64,000 nucleotides of DNA from Rallus limicola (GCA_022605955.1 JAKCOZ010000012.1:27241956-27305955), one strand, 5' to 3'. Shown: positions 47,601-58,920, numbered from the stretch's first letter. Notes: generated by a model from the letters alone, not told the origin. Program-made: numbers and translations.

Positions 47601-49778
47601 TTCATTTCTAATTTTCACTGCAGGGTATCTCTATGTGGATATTGTTCTCAGTTAAAAGGATGAAAATAGAGCCTGAGCTTTAGTGCTTAATCCAACATCC
47701 AGTTAGGGGAAAGGAAAGACCCCGCTGACTTGAAGCATGAGATGGGTCTCTGGAGCCTAACGAGAAATCTCAGCACAGTAAATGGAAACCAAACCATTAA
47801 GGAAGAAGGGACATTCTTTCCTCAGGAAGTGGAAGGAAGAAGAGGCAGTGAAAGCAGATCCACAAGGAACCAGGTGGCCGAGGCAGCATGAGGTTTGTAC
47901 TGCACAACTGCAGTTTTTACTGCAGCAGCATTGCTTTGAACTGGCTACGACTGGAATGAGTTGCACCAGGTTTACAGACTCTGGCAGGGCAGATATGAGA
48001 AACGTGCACTGTATGTGCCTGCCAGAGAGAGCGGTCTGCACCCCACACTCAGAACAACACAGGCTGTAGAGATGTGATGAACTTGTAAGCAGCAGCACTA
48101 TGCAAAATGAAACCCGCACTGTACAAGTTGAAGACGTTTTGGGTTAGATCCTGGGGTGCAGGACCAAGCCTAAATCAATAGCATAACCAGGGGAACTTAT
48201 GATTTCTAATTTCAGAAAATGAGTAGCTGAACAGCACTACGTGTAGAGGAAACAACTTCTAATAAACGGTTCAGCTTTTTTAGATGACAACTTAAATACA
48301 GTTGACCAGCATTTCTGAAGGTGAAGGTGAATTAGCTGAACCATCACCCCATGTTATCAGCAAATGAGGCTTCCCCTGGGGAGACTGGACAGAACACCTA
48401 TCTGACTTTTGTTGCTTCCTTGTGAACACTCTGTGTGGAGCACACAGAGTCCACCTGGATTCAGAGGGACAGAAAGCAACAGCTGTATCGCTCCTGTTTC
48501 AGTTCTGGCACAGGCTCCACCACTTTTTCTAATACAGAGAAAAGACTAATTAGGAAGGTCAAGAACGATGGTACACAACAGTCTGTCAGCTCTCAATTTC
48601 TGAAGTTTTCCTATTTCACACCCTTCAGCTTGAAAGAAGGCTTTCCAGATGATAAGTAGTAGTTTTAATAGCTGCACAAGAATTTTCTGTTGCGGCAAGC
48701 TTGTTAGTTAACATCATCACAGGGTGTGCAAGACCCTTGTACACAAAACACCAGGAAAAAGGAACACATATTAGTTATATTTCTGCACTGCTACTCAGTT
48801 AAGCACCCCTGCTAGCAAAGGAGTAAATTCAGTTACCTACCGATACTTCACTTTGATCCTGTCGTTGTCAGGGTTGCAGTAGAGTCTCTCCAGATGCTCC
48901 TGGGAATCGTTGGTCACGCTCTGCCAGCTCTGCGTTGCTGTCCTCCTCACTTGCCAATGATAAGGCAAAACTGTGTGATGTTTGGGACAGTCACTGCCAT
49001 AAAAACAAGTGCCCTGGAGAAAATCCACACAGATTTCTATTCCGTCTTCCTGATGGGTGTGATATTGCAGCTGGTTCAAGAGCTCGAATACCAGATCAAG
49101 AGAAGCTTCTTCACTTTTATCCTGGAATATTCCAGCACTGAAATTATTGCTTGGGTTCAAACTGTATTGCATCAGGCAGCTACTCTCTTGGCATAAGCCA
49201 GATGTGTAGTTTTCCAGAATCTTGTCTGGGAATAATGGACAAGCCACACCATCAGTAGCAGCTGGGTGCAAAGGGTGATCCTGGAATGAATCATTATTAT
49301 TATCAGCAGCAGTTCCAGGAGAAGTTTCTGCTGGGAAGCCTTGCTCTCCTGCCTGGACATCCTGCTCAGGATGCCCAGAAGAAGGACAAGCTCCTGGCAA
49401 CTGACTCTGCACATCTGGAGCCGTCGGCATCAGCACAGTCACATTACTTTCTGGTTGGGGGCAAGAAGTACCGAGTTCCAGGGTCTTTTTCACAGCAGAT
49501 TCACATAAATCTGTACGACTGCCACCTTGGCCTCGGGATACAAAGACACTATCCAAGGTCCCAGCTCCCAGCAAACTGGTAAAGATCGGCCGCAAAGCCC
49601 GGAGAGTTTCTGTGTCCAGTCTTTTCTGCACTTGCTGCTTCTTCTTGAAACAAGGCTTCACTGGTGGGATCTTTTCAGACAGTCTTATCTGAGGAGGAAA
49701 GTCCTCTGAAGGAGGGCACTTCATTCCCGGGCAGTGCGCCTGCTGCACCACACACGCTGGCTCTGGCTGGGTGTCCAT
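26154..49778 (-). CDS. TIPARP: TIPARP (PARP7), complete coding region in five exons
   Basis: This is the mono-ADP-ribosyltransferase TIPARP/PARP7. The family transfers one ADP-ribose from NAD+ to target proteins, is induced by the aryl hydrocarbon receptor, and represses AHR and interferon signalling in the nucleus. The exons are 49778-48841, 34269-34101, 32707-32526, 28210-27935 and 26601-26154. They join in frame (phases 2, 0, 2, 2) through GT/AG sites into 670 codons plus TGA; human TIPARP has 657 residues. Domains seen: a basic NLS-like patch at residues 41-53 (CFKKK), with C43 at the position of human auto-modified Cys39; a CCCH finger C250-X7-C258-X5-C264-X3-H268; a WWE domain at about 346-430; and a PARP catalytic domain at about 460-670 with the H545-Y577-I644 triad of mono-ADP-ribosyl enzymes. 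The C-terminus EEVSNTVSI is identical to human as I remember it. A TIPARP paralogue is possible but less likely, because LEKR1 lies downstream as in mammals. Confidence 0.96.
26814..27250 (+). mobile_element. CR1 LINE 3' fragment in TIPARP intron 5
   Basis: Forward (antisense to TIPARP) copy from GAGCACCTCCCCTATGG to GGCTGGGATTCTATAAC. Its left end is only about 215 bp upstream of exon 6. Confidence 0.93.
27935..28210 (-). CDS. TIPARP: TIPARP exon 5: linker and N-terminal part of the PARP domain
   Basis: The acceptor is TTCCCTGACCAG and the donor is AAAAG|GTAAGA. The exon completes Q430, encodes 431-521 and starts R522. The first 25 or so residues form a divergent Ser/Pro-rich linker after the conserved LQTLGG. 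Strongly conserved sequence follows: [40 protein letters not shown]. This segment leads into the catalytic fold. Confidence 0.95.
28268..28656 (-). mobile_element. CR1 LINE 3' fragment in TIPARP intron 4
   Basis: Reverse copy beginning CACAGAGTCACAGAGCTG and ending near AGGCTGAACAGCCCCAG. It sits about 60 bp upstream of exon 5, close to the branch-point region, in sense with TIPARP. Confidence 0.92.
31640..32165 (-). mobile_element. CR1 LINE 3' fragment in TIPARP intron 4, about 525 bp
   Basis: Reverse copy from CACAGAATCACACAGAATCC to CACTGGGCACAACACTCC. It belongs to the same subfamily as 21186 and 28268. Confidence 0.93.
32526..32707 (-). CDS. TIPARP: TIPARP exon 4: second half of WWE domain
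   Basis: The acceptor is CTTGAACCAG and the donor is TTACA|GTAGGT, with GT at 32525-32524. The exon encodes residues 370-429 and two bases of Q430. It contains RLIEEA, GLKEVRF and IKRRP, all shared with human TIPARP. Between YIL and RREIKRRP it has about seven more residues than human TIPARP as I remember it. These residues restore the F-x-Q-N pattern typical of WWE domains (F403-Q404-Q405-N406). The extra bases are in frame and have no splice motif around them, so they look like true coding sequence. Confidence 0.94.
34101..34269 (-). CDS. TIPARP: TIPARP exon 3: start of WWE domain
   Basis: The acceptor is TTCTTTCCAG and the donor is TCTGAG|GTATTT. The exon completes R313 and encodes residues 314-369. 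It includes the conserved [11 protein letters not shown] linker and the first part of the WWE fold ([16 protein letters not shown], with W354 and W364). It matches the human segment closely and leaves phase 0. The intron upstream of it is the largest in the gene, about 14.6 kb. Confidence 0.95.
35757..36028 (-). mobile_element. CR1 LINE 3' fragment in TIPARP intron 2
   Basis: Reverse copy with CATGGAATCTTTAAGGCTGG, CAAAGGTCATCAAGTCC and CTAAACCTCCCTGACACAAC. It is more diverged and from a different subfamily than its neighbours. Confidence 0.9.
36436..37035 (+). mobile_element. CR1 LINE 3' fragment in TIPARP intron 2, about 600 bp
   Basis: Forward copy from GATTGTCCCTCTCTGCTCTG to CCAGGCTGGGATTCTATGAC. 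It is one of the longest copies here. A 229-codon frame across it is CR1-derived and not a gene. Confidence 0.93.
38325..38580 (-). mobile_element. CR1 LINE 3' fragment in TIPARP intron 2
   Basis: Reverse copy with CAGGCAGGGACACCCTCCCC, CCATCCAACCCAGCCTTGAG and TATCTCATCTAAATCTCCC. It is related to the copy at 59520. Confidence 0.88.
44225..44675 (-). mobile_element. CR1 LINE 3' fragment in TIPARP intron 2
   Basis: Reverse copy from CAGGTTGGAAAAGCCCTTTA to CTTGAGGACCCCAATGTCC. It is a close relative of 15788 and 58276. Confidence 0.93.
47447..47592 (+). mobile_element. CR1 LINE 3' terminal fragment in TIPARP intron 2
   Basis: Forward end piece with CACCATCCCTGGATGTG, CTCAGGGATCTGGTTTAGC and GGGCTTTTCCAACCTGGTG, ending ATTCTGTGATT. 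Confidence 0.9.
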
Positions 49779-49841
49779 CAGGCACAGACTTTGCTCTCTC
49801 CAAATCACTTTCAAATGTCCCAGAGCCTCGCAAGAATCAAT
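48841..49841 (-). CDS. TIPARP: TIPARP exon 2: 5'UTR tail, start codon, NLS and CCCH zinc finger
   Basis: The acceptor is a pyrimidine tract ending CTAG at 49843-49842. About 63 nt of 5'UTR precede the ATG at 49778-49776. I chose this ATG because the next residues ([11 protein letters not shown]) align with the human N-terminus (TEPEPDCVVQ). The reading frame stays open upstream to the acceptor but contains no other ATG, only a TTG at 49814. The exon encodes residues 1-312 plus two bases of R313. It holds the basic patch, a long serine/proline-rich low-conservation stretch (about 60-215), the conserved segment around [14 protein letters not shown], and the full CCCH finger. The donor is TATCG|GTAGGT, with GT at 48840-48839; reading through it would meet a TAG at once, which supports the splice. 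Confidence 0.95.
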
Positions 49842-52007
49842 CTAGGGCAGAAAGGAAAACAAGACAGTTAATCTCTCTAATTGCTCATGGTTGACACGAA
49901 CAAGATCACCCCTGGAGAGGATTTTGAGCCAGCAACACCAAACTCCTCCCCTCTCTGTGACTGTGGGTAGCCCCTAGGCACGTAAAGCATGAAACCAGCT
50001 AAACTCAAGCTAATTAATCCCAAACACACACTCATCGTCTTCTCACACATGAAATCTCAGAGACATTCAGGCACGCACACACAGTCCCCAGGGTGTATGT
50101 GGGGGGGGGCAACAGGAAAGGGGGATGGTCTGCTGTCCTCCCCCGTGTGACGATGTCTATTATTAAACAGCCCTTCAGTTCATTATATTCCACAGAAGTG
50201 AACTCCGCTTTGCTCATTTTCACACCTCCCTTGCACGCAGACCTGAGAACAGAACCTTGAGCAGACACAGAGCCCTGGTCCTTCCCACCACTCTTCAACG
50301 CGCACGCACCACCCCTTCTTCCACCGGGTAAGCGGGCAGGCGTACGCGCTCCCGGTTCCATTCAGACACATCTTCCCTCCTCCCACCGCACGCAGCCGCC
50401 CAGCAGCATCCTCAAGAGACCTGCTGCCTTCGCTTCAACAGCAAACTTCTTCCTGACTGCAACAGGGGCCGGGACCCAACGTGTTGGGGTGGTTTTGGTT
50501 TTGGGTGGTTGGGTGGTTGTTGTTTTATTTTTTTTTTTAGACACAGGAATTCAAGCGCTTACACCCTGTTCCTCTTGCTCCACATCTGACACCGACAGTC
50601 TGGTACGTGCCCAGGCACTCCCCCTTCGCACACAGCCCTTCGCACGGGGCCCACACGCTCTCGCACTGACTCAGATGCGCAGGCTGCACTCCCTCACCCC
50701 GCTTCCACACGCACCCAGCACCCACAGCTCATTTGCCTCTCGCTCGGCCGAGTCAACACGAATTAAGACCTGGCAGCCAAGAAAACAAAGGGGTGCTGGT
50801 TACACAGGAAGGGGAAGAGGGAACAACAAACCCCGCCGCAGTTATTTGAAAGATGCAAAATCCCTTTTCTCTGAAGTACAGAGAATGTCACCAGAAAGCC
50901 AGCTCTCCACCTTTTAATCAGGGATCTCGTAATGCTTGGTTGCAGCTAATGAAACCCTCTTCAATCTCCCCGCAAAGCTCCAAGTGGCACGCACAAAGAA
51001 TCCTTTCCTGGATTCCCAGCACGGTAACTCCTCATCACAAAGCAAAATCGCAAGGAAAAACACCGAAATTGGGCAACAGTTTCTTACTACTGACCATTTG
51101 CTCTGGAAAATCTCTCACTGAGCCCTCCTCACCGGGGAACATTAGCTTGTAAGCCTTACCCTGGGACACAGCACATCAGGGCAAAGACGAGCTGTACCTC
51201 TCCACTTTCACAGTTTTAGGTTAAGTTTAAAGCAACGGGTATATTTATTTACCGGTTAAGAAAAGCTCCAAAATTATTGGCATCTCTGCTATTCTTCCAC
51301 AGACATACCAGGCAAGTCTCTTCCTAAACCACCAAGGGTACTTTAAGACTTCAAGGAACTTCAAAGGTTTAAGAATACTCAACTCTGAAAGGAATCCGAT
51401 GCTTCACTGCGCCCAACTTTAAGAGCCCCTGCGAGGGGATCTCCCGGGGCTTAAGGGGTCCTGCTGTGCCCAGGAGCTAAACAAGTGACTTCTGGTCACT
51501 CTGAGAAATGTCTTTAATGCTATTTCGCTATTGCTGTCGCTCCCTGGATTAGCATTTCTGCTATTTTAGAAGAACTGCGTTACCGTGCAGAGTCCAACCT
51601 CCCAACAGCTCTCAACATAGGAAACAGTGGGACTACGAGAAACTTGTCGGCGTTTCTATTTCAGCGTTTTAAGACCCCAAATCAGCCGCTGCTTGTTTCG
51701 GAACCACCACCAGCAGCCACCAAGAGCAAGGCTGCGCTTGCACAACTTCAGCAGAGGCAGCTCTCTGGGGGGAGATTTCAGCCCCTAAGTACCAGCCAGC
51801 TCACGCGAACCACACCTCCTGTTCCTCTGCCGAAGCAAGCAAGCCCAGTGATCCTAAAATTCATAAAACGCGAGCGACAAAATACCTGACAACACAACAG
51901 GAGGGAGCAACCCCCGAGTACAACCCGCTCCCTAACTTCCCGCAGGGCTCAAGCCCCGTCCGGGCGGGCAGGTTCACCCCCCCCTCCACCCCCCGCATGA
52001 AACCTAC
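49842..52007 (-). other. Putative TIPARP intron 1
   Basis: Lies between the exon 2 acceptor and the candidate first-exon donor. It is C-rich with scattered CACGC motifs at 50072-50992, a G run (50101-50109) and a TTTTT tract near 50525. No coding sequence is recognised. Alternative first exons could lie here. Confidence 0.4.
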
Positions 52008-52450
52008 CGGCTTTCGCTCCCCTCCAGCGAGGCTCCTGCGTTTCGACCCAATTCCAGGCCACTTCCAGAACCAGCCAGGCCTTCTGGGGGGGGGGGTAAA
52101 AATAACCCACGCTCAGCGACTGCTGCAGCCCGGCACCCGCCCGCCGGTATTTCCACCTGAAAACCGCCCGAACGTCTGCGTCTCGGGCCGCGCGTCCCGG
52201 GCTGTTTCTCCAGTTGCCTTCGGGGTTACCAAGAGACGGCGGGGAGGCGGAGGCCGGAGGGGAGGCAGGCCAGGAGCAGCCGGAGCCGAGCCCCGGCGCT
52301 GCGGGGAGCGGCAGCCGGGCTCACCGCCGCCCTGCCCTACCCTGCCCGTCCCTGCCCGCCCCGCGGTAGGTGGCACGCCGCCCTGCCCTGCCCGCAGCTC
52401 CCTCTCTACTCCTCACATGTTTCCCCTCCCTGTTTTAAGTATCGCTTCCC
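52008..52450 (-). other. TIPARP: Candidate untranslated first exon of TIPARP
   Basis: The start codon is in an exon with its own acceptor, so an upstream non-coding exon must exist. A good donor CCG|GTAGGT is present on the minus strand at 52007-52006, at the edge of the CpG island. Splicing it to 49841 would give an intron of about 2.2 kb. The transcription start cannot be read from sequence and the right boundary given is a guess. Other donors (for example CTTG|GTAACC near 52227) could serve alternative first exons. Confidence 0.35.
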
Positions 52451-53100
52451 GAGAGCGCTCGGCCGGCAGCTGCGCGGCCCGGGGAGGAGCTCTGAGGCGG
52501 CGGCGCAGCTGCTCCCGGCCGCCCGCCCGCCCCCTCCGCACCGCACCGCCCCGGCAGCTCCCCTCCTCCTCCTCCTCCTCCTCCTTCCCCCCTCTCCCAG
52601 CCAGCAGCCGGCCCCGGGGGCTCCGGCACGAAGAGACAAAGGCGGGAACGCGCCCTGTGCCACACGCCTGCCAGCCGCCCGTGCCCTTCGGCGCGTCCGA
52701 AGCCCCCCCACTGAACCCCGCATCCAGCTAGCGAGGCCAGAGAAAACCGAAAGCGCCGGGACCCGGCCAGTTCCCAACAGCCAGGGGACGAGCAGCCCCC
52801 TCTGCTCGTTTCACCCCCAAAAAGCCTTGCGAGCCCCGTTTCCTCGGGGTGAAAACCCCGGGCAGCTGCCAGCCCGGCACCGGGAGCCGCTGCCCGCAGC
52901 TCCTCAGGAGCTCCTGAGCCCCCCGCAGCTCCCGGGTCACCCAGCGCCCAGCAACCACCGCTCCTCACTCCAGCCAGAGACAGGGCTCCAAACTTCCAAA
53001 CCTCCCCGAATGCCACAGCGCCTGTTAGCCCAAAGCACGCTAATTGATGACTAAGAAGCGAAGCAGAAGCCCATCCTGGAACAGAGTCACCGTGACTCAT
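52100..53100 (-). promoter_or_regulatory. CpG island, likely TIPARP promoter
   Basis: About 1 kb of very GC-rich, CpG-dense DNA with a CTC/CTT-type tract (52561-52590) and no clear TATA box lies just upstream of the TIPARP start exon. Open frames on both strands here come from GC content and show no protein family. Antisense (plus-strand) transcription from the same island is plausible, as reported for human TIPARP-AS1. Confidence 0.65.
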
Positions 53101-56100
53101 TTTCTGTACCTCCGCGGCGTGAGCTCACCCCCTTCTCACACGGGGCTTGGGCTTGTACTAAGTACTGCCCGGGCCGGGCTCTGGGTAAAGCAAGCACCGA
53201 GCACAGCAAACAGAGCGAACCACAGCGAGTTACTACTTATTTACACGGCGTGTTTCCGAGGTGGAATTCGTTAAGAGCGCAGTTGACTTTCCTTTCGTCC
53301 GGGAGCCACGAGCATACTGTCATCTCTTGGCTGCCCGCTGTGCGTGTGAGAGAGCACGGTGGATTAGTTCAGCTGCTGGTGTGACGGCCGGGGATGCTTC
53401 CCTGGTGAATCACACCCTTGTACTGCCGGAGGGAATTTCAATAGGACATGTCCATCACTTCACACGCTCCCCGAGTGCATCTGCATCACTAACTTGGGCC
53501 GGCTAACAGAAACTTACAAAGAGGTAAATAACTTCCAAAGCTGCAATTTGTGTCGATGGGATGCCTATTTATCTATTATTCTTTTTTTTTGTTTGTTTGT
53601 TTTAAAGCCTGGTCTTTCATTCCTCACGCTCGGTGATTTTATGAAATTATATACACAGAAAACACAGGCATCTGGAAAGAAGCTGTCATTTGGAGATGGC
53701 ACAAGCTGTACCATGCATTTTGGACAACACTCCACAGCTGCGTTTATAATGCAGGGAAAACATGCCACTTCTGCAAAGAAATTACCCCAAAAGGATTGAG
53801 CTTCGTGTAGTTGGAGCTGAGTTTAGAACGACACGCTGGGGGCTGAGCAAAGGAGGCATCTGTATCTATAAGGAGCTGGAAAAAAAAAAACAAACAAAAA
53901 ATCATCATCTGTAAATTAATTGAAGTCTTGAGTGAAACCTCAGACAGGCACAGCCTCGACAAAGCAAGAGCTGTACCAAGCGTGGTGACTGGCAATGTGT
54001 CATATCCTCATTTAGTGAGAAGGAGCTGCAGACACGCTCGCATTTACCCTCTATTAGCAGCCCTGAAATTATCTGTTTGGAACAGCTTATTTCATGCCTG
54101 AGATATAAATAAGCAGCACATATGGCTGAACGACACGCTAAGGTACGGCACGACTCCCGCTGCAGCGGGACTGCGAGCATGGCACAGAGCAAAGGAGGAG
54201 GCCTGGAATAACCATCCTGCTCAAAACAAGTGTATAATTAAAGGAAGAAGCATCGTGGCACACCAGCAGATCATACACCCATTTCTGAGGCTGCCCCACA
54301 CAAATCTATAAAGGAACCATGCTCGCCATGAAAGCATGATCTCATTTTTAAACACACAGTGAAATCTGAAGCAAGAGAAAGCAAGCTTTAATTATTTCTT
54401 TCAGATGGTAAACTGCATCAGAGTGAAGGCAGTAATTTGCAATTCTGACTTGCAAATAATGGAATAATCAGTATGCACACTTCACTTGCCAATGAAAGGA
54501 GGGAAATGTCTTAGATTTAAATGGCCATGCTAAAAACAAATCAAGTTCTCAGGCTCCAACACATTTTTCCCCATGTGACATACAGAGACCCCCCCCTTTC
54601 TACCTCAGTACTTGCACAATGAACATTCTTAACTTCTTTCAACACATCCCAGTACCAGGGGGTTAAGTGTCCTTCTCCAATGTGTTATACAAAGCTGGAA
54701 GGATGCTGTGGAACAAGGCAGCACCCAAAAGGTTCCCTGCTCTTCCCCATCCCTCTGAGGCCATTACTTCCCAAGTCCACTCTGCACAGACTCTTGCTCC
54801 CTGCTTTTTCAGGAGGAGGAGGAGGAGGGGGGAGAGGAACAGTCACTGGAGACTCCACATTACTGGTTTAAGAGTGGTGTATGCCACGGCTTTGAAGTCA
54901 GGCAGTGGTAGGAAGATTCCAGTATAACCCAATTAATGTAAAGGCCCAAAAATCAAAGTCTAACCTTTTCCCTAGTTGTCTCATATGTTCTCAGGATGCC
55001 TTCACCTTGCAGACTGCTTCTTCACCCCCTCTGCTAGGCAGCTCTAATGGAGACTCCCTTAAAGGGACACATTGTGGAAGGAACAGTGAGAAACCACCAT
55101 CAACTTACTTTTCACTTTTCCTGAAGGAAAGTTAAACAAGAGGGGCAAGATGATGCTACATCTGCCCACCTGCAGTAACACATGGGGAAAGAGTATGGCT
55201 CTCCTCTCAGAAAGGTAAAACTCAGCTATCTTAAGTGATCTTCTGCCATCACATCAGAGGGAAAAGCTGCTGGTGTCAGCTAGCTGGGGAGGGGAAGCCC
55301 TCTCATTAAAGATTAAAAATCCCTGTGGATGCTGTTTTGGGGAAGTCATGGGCTTACATTCTGGGGAGCAAAACCAACACCATGTGTTTTAAAACCTCTT
55401 CCCTCCCTATTCTTTGTAACTGGGAAAAGAAGTTCATGAAGCTAAAAGTACTTCCCTGCCTTCAGGGATATCTTCCTGACCAGCACATCTAGTTCAGTCA
55501 GCCATCCAAACTCATAACGTGTTTAGGTTTTTGTTTTCTCAGTCATGGAGCAGGTAAACATCTCAGCTCCTGCACAGGCAGGATGTTATGTGGTGTTACA
55601 TGGCACGTAAGGCAGCCTTTCCAGAAAAAGTGATTCAAGGTCACCATGCAAAAGATAATTCATTTACTTGATAGTGTGATAATCACAAAACCACAGCTAT
55701 CATTCCAAGATCTCGACACACAAGCTGCACGGCTGAAGCTCAAGCTTACAGGAAGTTGTATGGGTTGGGAGGTAACTAATAATGCTGTGCTTAGGTGGTC
55801 TTCAGGAATTTCAAGGCATAAAAAAATTCCTCTTGTGAGGGATCTCAGGGCTAATGTCCCCAGTGTGCATTAGACATACAGAGCATATGCAATCCTCCTC
55901 CCTGCACGCCTCAAATCAAGAGGAGAATGAAGCTGACTCCAGTGGCAGCAGAGTTTCCTTCAAGAACTTCTTTATCATCTGTCCAATTTAGTCAATCACT
56001 ACACATCTTACTTTTTTTTTTTGCTTTAAAAATCACTTTACAGCACTGGAGTTTCCACCAGGCACAAGCAAAGAAATCAGAACGTACTCTTACGATGTAA

Positions 56101-58275
56101 AATACTCAACATCTACAGTTCCAGGGTTCCCTCCCCCTTAATATTCTCTCATTATATTAATATTTTCTTCATCTTGTCCATTACAGCAACGAAGCAGAAG
56201 TACTAAGTAAGATATATCCAAGGTTAAGCAGCAAGTGAGCAGCAACTGGAAGAGGACACAGGTGCCCTGACTCACAACACAGCTCGACACACCGTTCAGC
56301 ACGTCAAAGAGAACACCAATGCATACTCCTCTGTCTTTGCAGTGTAGCACCAGGTATGAATGATGAAAATAGTAAAAAGGAAAGAAAGTCAGGGCAGGTA
56401 AGTACCAAAGGACAGTATGATGTCAATGGTATAGACATTTTTAAAAGTTAACAGGTGGGAAAAGAGGACCTCTGGTCAGTGTACCCCATTACTGGGCAGT
56501 GCTAACTCTCCCATACCTACCAGACTTCTGCAATAGCTCGTTCTCCATCCTATGAGACATCAACAGATGCAACCTATTTATGTAGATTTCTTTTTGTCTC
56601 CCTTACAAGTCACATAAATAAAATATTTGTCATTTTTATTCTCCATGCCTCTTTCTTTCCTCCCTCTTAATACAAAGAGAATTTCAATTGGGGTATTTTG
56701 GTGGTTTGTTGGGGTTTTTTTAGAAATTAAAAAAAATACTTGCTGTGTTTCTATGTAGTCAAATAATGTAAGCCAGTTTTCACTAATGAAGAGCCAGGAA
56801 GGCACCAAAGGTTTCCTCCACACCTGTATTCCATAGCCTTTTCTGGAGTGACACCTAGTGGGGTACATCTTGCCTTGGTCCATCTGGAAGATGAGGACAG
56901 AAATACCAAGGCTCAAACATACCAAGATGAAATTTTGTATGAATTAAAGCCTCCTTTCACTAGAAACACTGCATCGATTGCACTTTGGCCAGGCTGGGAG
57001 CTGTAACTTCAGGTCAGGAGAATCTCTGGGGAGCAGTGAATGCTTCATGCCACAGCCTGGATGGGAAGCTGGGCCTCTGCTGGGGATGTGTTGTGTATGG
57101 GAAGGTGGCTGACTTCCAGACACTGTCAGAATGCAGTTGCCTCTCAAAATGCCATTATATTCAGATAATTATGGTTAAGCAACTAACTATAGTAATTACT
57201 ATTCCTTCTTGTGCCCTCTTGCTATTGGATACAGCCAGGAATCGCAGGTAACTAAGCAGCACTGTGTATCTGACTGGTTTGGCTCTTGGAAGGCCAGCAA
57301 TGACCTAAAACCACAGTGTTTTTAAGAAAAATATAAATACACATGATTCTTCTGGTACTAACCACAAGTAAAAAACCCAAACCTCATCTGCTTACACATG
57401 ATAATCTAGAACTGCTATAAATGGAAGGAGGGGACTCGTTTAGAGTCTTTAAAATAAGATCTTCTTATTAGGTAAATGACACCCTCACTGGGCAGCAGTG
57501 ATTTTTTAGTAAAGCCTCATGTTCTTCTCTTTTACACTGCTCCAAATAAAAGCATTAGAACTAGAGTAGCTCCAACTCATCAATATAGTAAATGAAACCT
57601 TTTGAAGCCAGCCCAAATGTATACAGTTCCAGCTAGCAGTAACAAAAAAATTAGGCATTTCCTTGGCCTCAAATTCCCTTTCTTTAATATCTTTAATGTA
57701 GTAGCAATTAAAAGTTTTAAAAGCACACTCCTTCCTCTCATTGGATAAAACCTGACAGCTTGGTGAAACCAGGAGTTCTCAGAAGATAAACCCCACATGT
57801 ATTACACACAGGAGCATCACCACACCTACAGCTGTTTCACTATCAGATTATCTTATCTCTGCAAGACATTGATGATTCATGTGTCAGGACAGGAAAGGCA
57901 CACTTCAGAAGCGAGCCCTTTTCCTGGGAAAGGCTGGAGTTAATGATTTCTCCACAGATATCTTTCTAGCCTGGGACTGCAGTCAGAGGAACAGACCTAG
58001 AACTTTGGCCTACACATGCAGGAGAACATTTTAATGCTTTTAGTGTATCAGCACAGTAACATACAACTTAAGCTGAAGTGTTCCTAAGAGTTGTTTTCTA
58101 CCTTATGAAACAAATAATTTTATCATCAGATAGAAAATTTAAAAGTATTGGTCACATTAAAGTCAGCAGTGTCTCAAGAAAGTCAGGTTTCTAGATGCTT
58201 TCCTCTGCAGCTGTACTATCCAGTGTTGTACAGTTTGAGAGAGAAATGGATGCTTCAAAGGGAAAAAAGATGAAA

Positions 58276-58920
58276 AAACACAGAATCCCCAGGTTGGAAA
58301 AGCCCTTTAAGATCATGGAGTCCAACCATCCCTGTCCTGTGCTAAACCAGATCCCTGAGCACCTCATCTCCCCTCTGTTAAACACCCCCAGGGCTGGGGA
58401 CTCAGCCCCTCCCTGGGCAGCCTGTGCCACAGCCCCACAACTCTGCCAGGGAAGAACTTTGCCCTCCCAGCTGAGCTGAGCCTGCCCTGGCACAGCTTGA
58501 GCCCATTGCCCCTTGTCCCAGCTCCTGTCCCCTGGCTGAAGAGACCAGCGCCCACCTCTCTGCACCCTCCTGGCAGGGCAGGGCAGGTGGGGAGAAGGTC
58601 TCCCCTCAGCCTCCTCTTCTCCAGGCTCAACCCCCCCAGCTCCCTCAGCTGCTCCTCAGAGGATTTGCCCTCCAGCCCCTTCCCCAGCCTGGTTGCTCTT
58701 CTCTGGACTGGCTCCAGGACCCCAATGTCCTTCTGATGGTGAGGAGCCCAGAACTGGACCCAGCACTCGAGGTGCAGCCTCCCCAGTGCCCAGCACAGGG
58801 GCACAATCCCCTCCCCAGACCTACTGGCCACACTATTTCTGATACAAGCCAGGATGCCCTTGGCCTTCCTGGCCACACTGCTGGCTCACATTCAGCCTGC
58901 AGTCACCAACACCCCAAGCC
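58276..58920 (-). mobile_element. CR1 LINE 3' fragment, about 645 bp
   Basis: Reverse copy from ACACAGAATCCCCAGGTTGG to CTCACATTCAGCCTGCAGTC. It is the longest CR1 piece in the window and overlaps the 15788 copy along its whole length. Confidence 0.93.

Larger units (their letters stand above)
34270..48840 (-). other. TIPARP intron 2, about 14.6 kb
   Basis: The largest intron. It contains five CR1 fragments (35757, 36436, 38325, 44225, 47447). The stretches 39000-44200 and 44700-47440 hold unique AT-rich sequence with no recognisable gene, exon or RNA. Enhancers could be present but cannot be read from sequence alone. Confidence 0.8.
50072..53467. promoter_or_regulatory. Scattered AHR/ARNT core motifs (GCGTG) around the TIPARP promoter
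   Basis: I count 16 GCGTG/CACGC cores: minus-strand sites at 50072, 50234, 50303, 50389, 50654, 50708, 50988, 51802, 52108, 52374, 52663, 53036 and 53463; plus-strand sites at 53117, 53248 and 53342 (left ends). Two fit TNGCGTG: minus TCGCGTGAG at 51808-51800 and minus TAGCGTG at 53042-53036. TIPARP is a known AHR target (its alias is TCDD-inducible PARP), so functional sites are expected. CpG richness inflates the count. Confidence 0.45.

Noticed and set aside
47782..48069. 95-codon plus-strand frame in TIPARP intron 2
   Set aside because: No family resemblance or splice context; chance frame.
52213..52229. Possible second RFX X-box in the TIPARP island
   Set aside because: Half sites GTTGCC and GGTTAC are present, but the 5-bp spacer exceeds the 0-3 bp allowed.
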